Shown: positions 1 to 5,681 of the stretch, piece after piece
Position numbering within the stretch: position 1 is the stretch's first letter
How the letters are laid out: the number at the start of each line of letters is the position of its first letter
From: an uncultured Bacteroidota bacterium
GTDB taxonomy: Bacteria; Bacteroidota; Bacteroidia; Bacteroidales; SZUA-534
Length of the DNA: 8,054 nt
Assembly (NCBI GenBank): GCA_937885735.1
Contig: CALABN010000303.1
Coordinates: 1 to 8,054, forward strand
Direction: 5' to 3'
The notes under the pieces: generated by a model
Told to the model about the DNA's origin: nothing
What the model saw: the letters and a program-made list of their open reading frames with translations, nothing else
The model's database searches: none
Translations under genes and position numbers: made by a program

Positions 1-1
1 C

Positions 2-289
2 CCGTCGCAACTGTACGAGGCGCTGTCGTATTTCGCTATGGGCCTGTTTATGCTGTTCCTTTATTACAGGACGAAGGCCACATCGTACAAGGGGCTGATA
101 TTCGGCTTGGGAATGGTGCTGATATTCGCATTCAGGTTTTTCATCGAATTCACAAAAGATGTCCAGGTGGAGTTTGAAAAATCGATGTCGCTCGATATGG
201 GACAGTGGCTGAGCATACCGTTTGTGGTGCTTGGCATCATATTCATTGTTTTATCAGTAAAAAGAAATAAAGATGCAAAGACAGTTTAG
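2..289 (+). CDS. lgt: Prolipoprotein diacylglyceryl transferase, C-terminal part (5' end outside window)
   Basis: Lgt transfers diacylglycerol from phosphatidylglycerol to the lipobox cysteine of prolipoproteins in the inner membrane. The visible 95 residues open directly in the family motif PSQLYEAL, which follows a conserved His in full-length proteins, so the gene begins upstream. Three hydrophobic segments follow: around ALSYFAMGLFMLFLYY, around GLIFGLGMVLIFAF, and the final one after MGQWLSIP. Between the last two lies RFFIEFTKD, carrying the conserved Arg/Glu of the catalytic region (RFxxEF). The block DMGQWLSIPF is typical of Bacteroidales Lgt. The protein ends in a short basic tail and a TAG stop. 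The next gene, a lipoprotein, starts 17 bases inside this one in another frame, suggesting coupled translation of the enzyme and a likely substrate. Identity is firm; only the missing N-terminal two thirds cannot be judged. Confidence 0.93.
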   Translation, partial: PSQLYEALSYFAMGLFMLFLYYRTKATSYKGLIFGLGMVLIFAFRFFIEFTKDVQVEFEKSMSLDMGQWLSIPFVVLGIIFIVLSVKRNKDAKTV

Positions 290-896
290 GTTTTTCGCCA
301 CAACCGCATTGGCATTGGCTGTAATGGCGTCGTGTGAAAAGGGCAACGATGCAAAATACATTGAACCAGATGTTTACCTGCCAGCATATCCAGGCTCGTA
401 TTGGGATTATACCGACGGCACACGGGTTCGCGCAACAAATTACGAATTGCATAGTTACAGACTGTCAACATCATCATCAAAGAGGTCGGAGGAATGCTAC
501 GTGCCTGTTTGGGACGGCAAATATCTCTACAAGTACAGCATATACCAATCGTCGCCACTGTATCCGATGAAGGAATTGCTCAAGCCGAAAGGTTCGTCAT
601 CGCCGTGGGTTGTTGACGAGAACAACGGCGTCAGGCTCAAACGTAGCGAGGTCCATCTTGATTCTATGTTTATTAGGATGCCTGCCGATTCAGTATCGTT
701 CAAGGATTCTGTATTCAAGGACGTTTATCGTGTGACAGAATTTCTTGAAACATACGACGATGTCAACTATTGGAATGTACGTGAATATTATGCCAAGAAT
801 GTCGGGCTTATTAAGGTTGAAGTCAACAGCCCTAACGACACCAACTATATAGTACAAAAGGAGATAAAGGCTTACCATATCAACAAACCGAAATGA
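273..896 (+). CDS. Small lipoprotein of unknown function, coupled to lgt
   Basis: The 207-residue product has a lipoprotein signal peptide: basic start MQRQFRFF, hydrophobic stretch TTALALAVMAS, and a lipobox ending at Cys21 (VMASC). The signal supports the start at 273 even though it lies inside lgt. The mature part is polar and aromatic-rich with no membrane segment, so it should sit on a membrane surface. Just after the cysteine, EKGND has some acidic character; Bacteroidota surface-export signals are acidic here, but the match is partial, so location is uncertain. The block AYPGSYWDYTDG resembles an opening seen in many Bacteroidota lipoproteins of unknown function. A second cysteine (EECYVPVW) follows. 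I recognise no enzyme motif. The stop overlaps the next start by four bases (ATGA), placing it in the middle of a three-gene coupled unit. Confidence 0.85.
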   Translation: MQRQFRFFATTALALAVMASCEKGNDAKYIEPDVYLPAYPGSYWDYTDGTRVRATNYELHSYRLSTSSSKRSEECYVPVWDGKYLYKYSIYQSSPLYPMKELLKPKGSSSPWVVDENNGVRLKRSEVHLDSMFIRMPADSVSFKDSVFKDVYRVTEFLETYDDVNYWNVREYYAKNVGLIKVEVNSPNDTNYIVQKEIKAYHINKPK

Positions 897-1483
897 GCGG
901 ACGATTGCCAGCGTGGTATTCCGACAGCATCGAATTCTACAATTCCGACAACCTTAAACTGCCAGAAGCCGTATTGCAGATATCAGATGCGCTGAATCTG
1001 CAAAAGGAAGACAACCAGTTTGTCATAAGCGATTGGCGACGGCTGTTCCTTGTTCCAACGCCAATCAGGATAAATGTCCAGACACAACCGTCAATGGCCG
1101 TTGTCAGTTACAGTTTCAGCCTGATCAATCCGCTTTTCATATCAACAATAACCGCTGTAATGGCGTTCGCCTTTGGCATTAACAATTTCAAGGTATTGAC
1201 AATCATACTCTTGGCCGTGGCCGTGATAGCCTTCTTTTTGATAATTTCAATCCAAAACTCATATATCAGGAAGTCGATATACGAAGCCATTTGCCTGCCA
1301 GAGTTCGAAGGCGAGGCGCAAGTTCTTCACAACCAGATGCTTTGGATGAACGATTTGGACAGATGCCCCGCCTGTGGCGAGCCACGTGACAATGATTCAG
1401 CCATTTGCAAAAATTGTGGAATAAAATTGCCTTTGACCAATAAAACGAAACAGGTAAATGATAACTTTACACCGTTAAAATAA
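893..1483 (+). CDS. Two-helix membrane protein with C-terminal zinc ribbon
   Basis: This 196-residue protein is of no family I can name. Residues 1-75 are soluble and polar. Two hydrophobic segments, about 78-95 and 100-120, form a hairpin with a short turn (GINNFK), so both ends should face the same side, probably the cytoplasm. Near the end, Cys158, Cys161, Cys172 and Cys175 form a CPAC...CKNC zinc ribbon of the kind often found in small bacterial membrane or scaffold proteins. The last 20 residues are polar and likely disordered. The start codon overlaps the preceding lipoprotein stop (ATGA), a strong sign of translational coupling, and supports this start. The pairing suggests the two proteins are made together and might act on either face of the envelope; that is inference only. 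Confidence 0.8.
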   Translation: MSGRLPAWYSDSIEFYNSDNLKLPEAVLQISDALNLQKEDNQFVISDWRRLFLVPTPIRINVQTQPSMAVVSYSFSLINPLFISTITAVMAFAFGINNFKVLTIILLAVAVIAFFLIISIQNSYIRKSIYEAICLPEFEGEAQVLHNQMLWMNDLDRCPACGEPRDNDSAICKNCGIKLPLTNKTKQVNDNFTPLK

Positions 1484-1535
1484 GCAACTTAAAGACCAGA
1501 AAAACATTATTATTGAACCACTTAATTCATTTAAA

Positions 1536-2036
1536 ATGAGAAAGATATCTGCAAATATAATTTTCCCGTGCTCCGACAAGCCTATTATGTTCGGCCACGT
1601 TGTAGTCGACGACGACGGCACCATTCTTGATGTTGTAAGCACAGGTGGCAAACTTGTTGAGGAAGAAGGGCTTGAATATCACAACGGTGTGCTTGTGCCA
1701 GGTTTCATCATCGATGCCACAAATGCCGATATGTCTGATAGAGGCATCCGTATGCGTTCGCTTGCAGGTGTCGAGAAAGACGTGACAGAGGCTAACCAGT
1801 TGCCGTACAATGCAAAGGAACCAGTTGTGAACCAGATGTTCGACAAGCAGACCGACGGATTGACATTTGCACAGTCTTTAAATATGGCTACCATTGAGCC
1901 AGCCAAGGCACTTGGCATCGACAATCAGTTCGGATGTTTCAAGAAGGGCACAAAGCCAGGCGTAATCTTGCTTTATCCGTTCGACTTTGTCAACAACAAG
2001 ATGCGCCACGATACGCTGTCAAAAAGACTTGTCTAA
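1536..2036 (+). CDS. Amidohydrolase-like protein lacking the catalytic barrel
   Basis: The 166-residue product matches both ends of Bacteroidales amidohydrolases of the cytosine deaminase/chlorohydrolase type but not the middle. Residues 1-58 give the N-terminal strands (MRKISANIIFP, a glycine-Asp turn at 26-28, then HNGVLVPGF), where full enzymes continue with the metal motif NAHCH. Here the text becomes IIDATNADMSD. Residues 109-166 give the usual C-terminal part: LTFAQSLNMATIEPAKALGI, FKKGTKPGVILL, and a basic end SKRLV. About 50 residues replace a barrel normally near 200 or more. Only three His remain (21, 49, 158), none in HxH form, so hydrolase activity is not expected. In this superfamily the two ends fold together as a composite beta-sandwich, which could survive alone. 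The frame is open throughout, so it may be a domesticated protein or a recent in-frame deletion product. It lies 52 bases after the zinc-ribbon gene. Confidence 0.78.
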   Translation: MRKISANIIFPCSDKPIMFGHVVVDDDGTILDVVSTGGKLVEEEGLEYHNGVLVPGFIIDATNADMSDRGIRMRSLAGVEKDVTEANQLPYNAKEPVVNQMFDKQTDGLTFAQSLNMATIEPAKALGIDNQFGCFKKGTKPGVILLYPFDFVNNKMRHDTLSKRLV

Positions 2037-2043
2037 TAACACG

Positions 2044-2083
2044 ATACGTGCGTAATCAGGCGCAATGCGCGTCGTGCACGTAT
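2044..2083. repeat. Nested inverted repeat between the amidohydrolase-like and glycosyltransferase genes
   Basis: Outer arms ATACGTGC (2044-2051) and GCACGTAT (2076-2083) are perfect reverse complements, extendable inward by two G-U pairs in RNA. Inside, GCGC-AAT-GCGC (2060-2070) can form a second small hairpin. The right arm overlaps a separate perfect palindrome, CGTGCACG (2073-2080). The stop of the upstream gene is 8 bases before and the next start 33 bases after. There is only a short TTTT after it, so a standard terminator is not clear; a weak terminator, leader structure or operator are alternatives. Confidence 0.5.
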
Positions 2084-2115
2084 GATTTTGCGTTTGTGGA
2101 ATAAACAAAACAACT

Positions 2116-3069
2116 ATGACTCTTGTTTCGCCACTCGATTGGGGATTGGGGCACGCAACACGTTGTGTGCCAATCATCAACGATTGCATAAGAAATGGCG
2201 AACAAGTGCTTTTGGCTTCCGACGGCCAGGCATTGGCATTCCTGAAACAAGAATTTCCGTCAGCAAAATGCATCAGGCTCAAAGGTTACCGAATGCGCTA
2301 CGCAGGCGGACGGCTCTTGCCATTTGTAATAATGGCCCAATTGCCGTTGTTCGGATTTAGCATATTATTGGAACACATAAGGTTACGTAAAATAATAAAT
2401 GATTATGCCGTAAACAGGGTCATATCAGACAACCGTTACGGGCTTTGGTGCAAATCGGCTGAAAGCATAATAATAACTCACCAACTATACATTCAGTTGC
2501 CAAAGTACCTGTCAATTTTCAGAAAGCCGTTACATTTGTTTACTGCGCATTTGTTGCACAAATTCAATAAGATATGGGTTCCAGACTATGCCGATGCCAA
2601 TGAGTCGTTGTCGGGCAGGTTGTCGCACGGTGGCGCTCTTGACAACAGTGTGAGTTACATTGGACCACTGTCAAGATTCGAGAAAAGTGTCAAATGTGAA
2701 AATATTGATGCGCCTGATGTGCTGATATTGCTGTCGGGGCCAGGAAGACAAAAACGGCAATTCGCAAAACAAATGCTGAAGAGTTTACAAAACAGCAAAA
2801 AACGCATTCTTATAGCAGGAGCAGAACCTGAACAAAAATATCAAATAGCAAAAGATAATATACTGACCGTAAGCCATATATCAACATCGGTCTTGAATGG
2901 TTTGCTTTTATCGACACCGCAGATAATAGCGCGTGCAGGATATTCCACAATAATGGATCTGCACAAACTCGGACGTGCCGCCCAATTATATCCAACGCCA
3001 GGCCAATGGGAGCAGGAATACCTTGCAAAAAGATATTCATCGGCACACAGTGTTGCAACATATGATTAG
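2116..3069 (+). CDS. GT-B fold glycosyltransferase, TIGR00661/MurG-like
   Basis: The 317-residue protein resembles the Bacteroidota glycosyltransferases grouped with MJ1255 (TIGR00661), distant relatives of MurG. The N-terminal half begins with SPLDWGLGHATR (residues 5-16), the glycine-rich acceptor-side loop with its conserved His13. The C-terminal, nucleotide-sugar half starts near residue 200 (DVLILLSGPGRQ) and contains IARAGYSTIMDL (271-282) and PTPGQWEQEYLAKR (293-306), the donor-binding loop and the usual GQxEQ motif. No signal peptide is seen; it is probably cytoplasmic and membrane-associated. Donor and acceptor cannot be told from sequence. It ends about eleven residues after EYLAKR, somewhat short at the C-terminus compared with relatives as I remember them. 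The start at 2116 puts the glycine loop at the normal distance from the N-terminus. A promoter for the next gene overlaps its last codons. Confidence 0.85.
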   Translation: MTLVSPLDWGLGHATRCVPIINDCIRNGEQVLLASDGQALAFLKQEFPSAKCIRLKGYRMRYAGGRLLPFVIMAQLPLFGFSILLEHIRLRKIINDYAVNRVISDNRYGLWCKSAESIIITHQLYIQLPKYLSIFRKPLHLFTAHLLHKFNKIWVPDYADANESLSGRLSHGGALDNSVSYIGPLSRFEKSVKCENIDAPDVLILLSGPGRQKRQFAKQMLKSLQNSKKRILIAGAEPEQKYQIAKDNILTVSHISTSVLNGLLLSTPQIIARAGYSTIMDLHKLGRAAQLYPTPGQWEQEYLAKRYSSAHSVATYD

Positions 3070-3084
3070 ATTTTCCTATTTTTG
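3053..3084 (+). promoter_or_regulatory. Bacteroidota-type promoter for the acyltransferase gene
   Basis: TTG at 3053-3055 (the -33 element), a 21-base spacer, and TATTTTTG at 3077-3084, a full match to the -7 consensus TAnnTTTG of the Bacteroidota primary sigma factor. Transcription would begin a few bases downstream, leaving a very short A-rich leader before ATG 3100. The -33 half lies inside the end of the glycosyltransferase gene. The in-frame TTG at 3082 is part of the -7 box, which argues against its use as a start codon. Confidence 0.65.
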
Positions 3085-3099
3085 CATAAAAAAGCAATT

Positions 3100-4446
3100 A
3101 TGCAAAAACCGATACAACAATTCTCGTTAGGCTACACGCTTTTTCATAATTATTCACGCTTCTATGTCCGTAAGTTTTACAAGACTGCGACGGTAGTCGG
3201 CCTTGAGAACATTCCAAAGAATGTGCCAGTGATTATAACACCAAACCACCAAAACACATTGATGGATGCCTTGAACATTGTCTATAATATTCCAGAACGT
3301 GCCGTGTTTATGGCCCGTAGCGACATTTTCGGCAGGTCGAAATTTGTCAGTGGCATATTGCGGTTTTTGAAGATTTTGCCAATCTACAGGATGCGCGACG
3401 GTGTAAAGCAGTTGCAAAACAACGATGCGTCGTTTGACGAGGCTATCGGAGTATTGCAAGACAGGCAAAAACTTGTTGTACTACCTGAAGGCACTCATCT
3501 TGGACAGCGTCGCCTGCGTTTGCTGAAGAAGGGTGTGGCACGAATCGCCTTTATGGCGGAGGAGCGCAACAACTTCAACCTTGGTGTCCTGATTATCCCT
3601 ACAGGAATCGACTATACTCACTATATAAATTTCGGTTCACGCGTCCTTATCAACATCGGCAAGCCTATACCTGTGGCCAAATACAAGGATATGTATATGG
3701 AAAATCCACAAAAGGCTATGGCTACAATGATGGAGGACATAAAAAACGGCATTCAGCCACTTATGCTGAACCTTGACAATGAGGAGGAATACGAGACGCT
3801 TGAAACACTTCGCGATTTGTATATCAATAATTTGTATGGAGGCAGGCAAAATAAGCGTTGTGTAAGCCACAAGTTGATACTCGACCAGTCGCAGGCATTT
3901 GGATCGAAACTGCTCGATTTCGCAAAGTCGGGTTCCGACACGTACGCAAAAGCAAAGGAGTGGGCCTTGCAACTGAAAGGGCTCATCAAGAAACTCGACT
4001 TGCGCTATTGGGCCATTGCACACGATAAGTACTCAGTTGCGGGAATATTCATCAGCCGACTTCTGCAGATTGTCTTGAGTCCGATATTCTTTATCGGTTA
4101 TCTGCTTAACATTCTGCCGTTCTACTTGCCAGTTTATTTTTCGCGCAACGTCAAGGACCCACAATTCTTGAGTTCGTACCGATATGTGATTTCAATAATC
4201 ACATTTACGGTCTTTTATCTTATTTATTTGATAATAATGCTTATAGCGATGCCTAAGGCTTGGATGGCATTTGTCGCTTTGGTTTCCATTCCGTTTATTG
4301 GAATGTTGGCGTTCCGCTATTATGTATGGTTCAAGAAGACTACGGCACGTTCACGCGTCAATCGTTTCCGCCGTTCACGCAACGCCGATTGGGTTCTTCT
4401 AACCGAATGTCGCGATAGTTTGCTAAAGGTTATAAATGAATTGTAG
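3100..4446 (+). CDS. PlsC-like glycerolipid acyltransferase with C-terminal membrane domain
   Basis: This 448-residue protein carries the acyltransferase fold that acylates glycerol-phosphate type lipids, probably in phospholipid synthesis. Motif I is NHQNTLMDAL with His50 and Asp56, spaced HX5D rather than HX4D of E. coli PlsC; this wider spacing is also seen in the yeast Gpt2-like branch. Motif II is LPIYRMRDG (Arg97), motif III is VVLPEGTHLG (Glu130), and motif IV is LIIPTGIDY (165-172). After a charged linker (about 195-310) come hydrophobic segments at about 313-343, 362-384 and 387-405, then a basic tail (RSRVNRFRRSR). The acyl acceptor (glycerol-3-phosphate, its monoacyl form, or another lipid) is unresolved. 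ATG 3100 is preferred over TTG 3082 because the latter lies within the promoter. A terminator follows 20 bases after the stop. Confidence 0.88.
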   Translation: MQKPIQQFSLGYTLFHNYSRFYVRKFYKTATVVGLENIPKNVPVIITPNHQNTLMDALNIVYNIPERAVFMARSDIFGRSKFVSGILRFLKILPIYRMRDGVKQLQNNDASFDEAIGVLQDRQKLVVLPEGTHLGQRRLRLLKKGVARIAFMAEERNNFNLGVLIIPTGIDYTHYINFGSRVLINIGKPIPVAKYKDMYMENPQKAMATMMEDIKNGIQPLMLNLDNEEEYETLETLRDLYINNLYGGRQNKRCVSHKLILDQSQAFGSKLLDFAKSGSDTYAKAKEWALQLKGLIKKLDLRYWAIAHDKYSVAGIFISRLLQIVLSPIFFIGYLLNILPFYLPVYFSRNVKDPQFLSSYRYVISIITFTVFYLIYLIIMLIAMPKAWMAFVALVSIPFIGMLAFRYYVWFKKTTARSRVNRFRRSRNADWVLLTECRDSLLKVINEL

Positions 4447-4466
4447 CCGAAGACGCATATATATAG

Positions 4467-4495
4467 AAAAAGCAGGCTGATGCCTGCTTTTTTTT
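4467..4495. terminator. Bidirectional intrinsic terminator
   Basis: Stem AGCAGGC (4471-4477), loop TGAT, stem GCCTGCT (4482-4488), preceded by five A (4467-4471) and followed by eight T (4488-4495). Read on either strand it is a GC-rich hairpin ending in a T tract. It lies between the convergent acyltransferase and map genes, 20 bases after the first stop and about 42 bases from the second, and can serve both. Confidence 0.9.
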
Positions 4496-4537
4496 ATTGC
4501 GTGTCTTGTACATAAGTCTCTTTTGCTCAAATACTTG

Positions 4538-5314
4538 TTATTTAATCGGATATTCGTCGTGAATGTCTGACAATACTTCAAAACCAGTTTCGGTAACCAA
4601 TACGGTGTGCTCGAATTGAGCCGACAACTTTCCGTCTATGGTGCGGGCGGTCCAGCCGTCGTTCTCGTCGATTACAACGCGAGCCTTGCCTTCGTTAATC
4701 ATCGGCTCGATGGTGAATATCATTCCAGGCCTCATAATAGGGCCAGAATTACGTCGTGCTATGTGGTCAACTTGGGGATCTTCATGGAATTGCACGCCAA
4801 CTCCGTGACCGCAGAATTCCCAAACCACGCTGTAGCCCTTCATCTGCGCGTAGCGCGCAATAAAGAATCCAATGTTTCCAAACACGTTTTTCGGCTTTAC
4901 TTGCTCGATGCCTAAATCAAGGCAATGCTTTGTAGCGTCGATAAGGTTCTGTGCCTGTTGCGATATTTGGCCAACAGCGTACATTCGGCTTGTGTCGCCG
5001 TAATATCCGTTAAGGATTGTGGTGACATCAATGTTTACGATATCGCCTTCCTTTAGTATTGTGTCTTTTGATGGGATTCCGTGGCATACCACGTTGTTAG
5101 GCGATATGCAACAGTATTTCGGAAACTCGCCATATCCTTTGCAGGCCGATATTGCGCCATTATCGACAATGAACTTGTTGATAAGGTCGTCGAGGTATTC
5201 GGTGTCAACGCCAGGCTTGACGTAAGGTTCAATGAAATCGAGTGAGGCGGCGGCTAGTTTCGCGCTCTTGCGGATGCCGTCAATCTGTTCTGGAGTCTTT
5301 ATAAGTATTCCCAT
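4538..5314 (-). CDS. map: Type I methionine aminopeptidase
   Basis: Removes the initiator methionine from new cytosolic proteins when the second residue is small. The 258 residues are close to the usual length of the short type I form and lack an N-terminal zinc-finger extension. All five metal ligands are present in order: Asp96 (NIDVT), Asp107 (YGDTSR), His170 (CGHGVG), Glu203 (TIEPM) and Glu235 (QFEHT). The substrate-site His78 (VCHGIP) and His177 (QFHEDP) are also in place. The start MGILIKTPEQID is the normal N-terminus. It stands alone on the minus strand, convergent with the acyltransferase and divergent from the 51-residue gene, rather than in the ribosomal-protein operon where map often lies; many Bacteroidota carry more than one copy, so this may be a second one. 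Upstream sequence is A-rich without a Shine-Dalgarno site. Confidence 0.97.
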   Translation of the reverse strand: MGILIKTPEQIDGIRKSAKLAAASLDFIEPYVKPGVDTEYLDDLINKFIVDNGAISACKGYGEFPKYCCISPNNVVCHGIPSKDTILKEGDIVNIDVTTILNGYYGDTSRMYAVGQISQQAQNLIDATKHCLDLGIEQVKPKNVFGNIGFFIARYAQMKGYSVVWEFCGHGVGVQFHEDPQVDHIARRNSGPIMRPGMIFTIEPMINEGKARVVIDENDGWTARTIDGKLSAQFEHTVLVTETGFEVLSDIHDEYPIK

Positions 5315-5334
5315 TTCAGTTTTGTATTTACAAC

Positions 5335-5346
5335 CGCAAATTTGCG
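5335..5346. promoter_or_regulatory. 12-bp palindrome upstream of map, possible operator or -7 region
   Basis: CGCAAATTTGCG is a perfect palindrome centred about 26 bases before the map start. On the minus strand it includes CAAATTTG, one mismatch from the TAnnTTTG -7 element, and the distance to the start fits a promoter. No good -33 TTG stands at the expected distance, so the promoter reading is weak. A dimeric repressor site is the other reading. Confidence 0.35.
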
Positions 5347-5437
5347 CTATTCTTTAGATATAGAAAAGAAGAATTTTTAAAAGTGGGTCTGTAATTTGAT
5401 TTTGAGTGTTTTTTGTGAAAAACTTTATCAGTTCCGA

Positions 5438-5469
5438 TTGTCAAAATACATTATCTGTGATTATGTTTG
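5438..5469 (+). promoter_or_regulatory. Bacteroidota-type promoter for the 51-residue gene and nupG
   Basis: TTG at 5438-5440, a 21-base spacer and TATGTTTG at 5462-5469, a full match to TAnnTTTG. The spacing equals that of the promoter at 3053-3084. Transcription should begin near 5475, giving a leader of roughly 15 bases before ATG 5491. No other convincing promoter lies between here and the ROK kinase, so this one may drive the whole rightward group. Confidence 0.68.
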
Positions 5470-5490
5470 GATATGATTTAAACGACTGTT

Positions 5491-5646
5491 ATGGCGGACA
5501 ATTATCTTGAAAAGCATTACGAAGAGTATGAGGCCAAAAAGGCGGCTTGGGAAAAGGCAAAGAAACTAGGAAAGTACAAGCCTAAAAAGACAAAGAAAAA
5601 CGACCTGAACCAACAGCGCAACGAGCAGAGGCTTGAGGCTATGTGA
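5491..5646 (+). CDS. Small lysine-rich protein (51 residues), start of the nupG group
   Basis: A 51-residue protein beginning MADNYLEKHYEEYEAKK and ending EQRLEAM. It is dominated by Lys, Glu, Gln and Arg, with a basic middle (KLGKYKPKKTKK, about residues 25-36), no cysteine and no membrane segment; it is predicted to be largely helical or disordered and cytosolic. The opening MADNYLEK resembles short Bacteroidota proteins that databases often label dehydrogenase without evidence; this one is too small for such an enzyme. Support for it being real is a consensus promoter 22 bases upstream, a typical leader, and nupG starting only 35 bases after its stop. The basic block could bind nucleic acid, but that is a guess from composition. 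Confidence 0.7.
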   Translation: MADNYLEKHYEEYEAKKAAWEKAKKLGKYKPKKTKKNDLNQQRNEQRLEAM

Positions 5647-5681
5647 TTATTTGTGTGTTTAACAAACAAATTTCCAGCAAT

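Noticed and set aside
1508..1515. TATTATTG as a -7 element before the amidohydrolase-like gene
   Set aside because: One mismatch in the TTTG core and no TTG at the expected upstream distance.
2082..2360. 92-residue plus-strand frame overlapping the glycosyltransferase start
   Set aside because: Out of frame with the conserved GLGHATR-containing protein and with no motif of its own.
3082..3099. TTG start extending the acyltransferase by six residues
   Set aside because: The TTG is the last part of the TATTTTTG -7 box, so it would lie upstream of the transcript start; ATG 3100 fits the family N-terminus.
3637..4023. 128-residue minus-strand open frame within the acyltransferase
   Set aside because: Shadow of a well-supported gene; no recognisable domain.
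5643..5681. GTG start extending the NupG protein by 13 residues
   Set aside because: It overlaps the stop of the 51-residue gene and the added residues do not fit the family; ATG 5682 aligns with the usual start.
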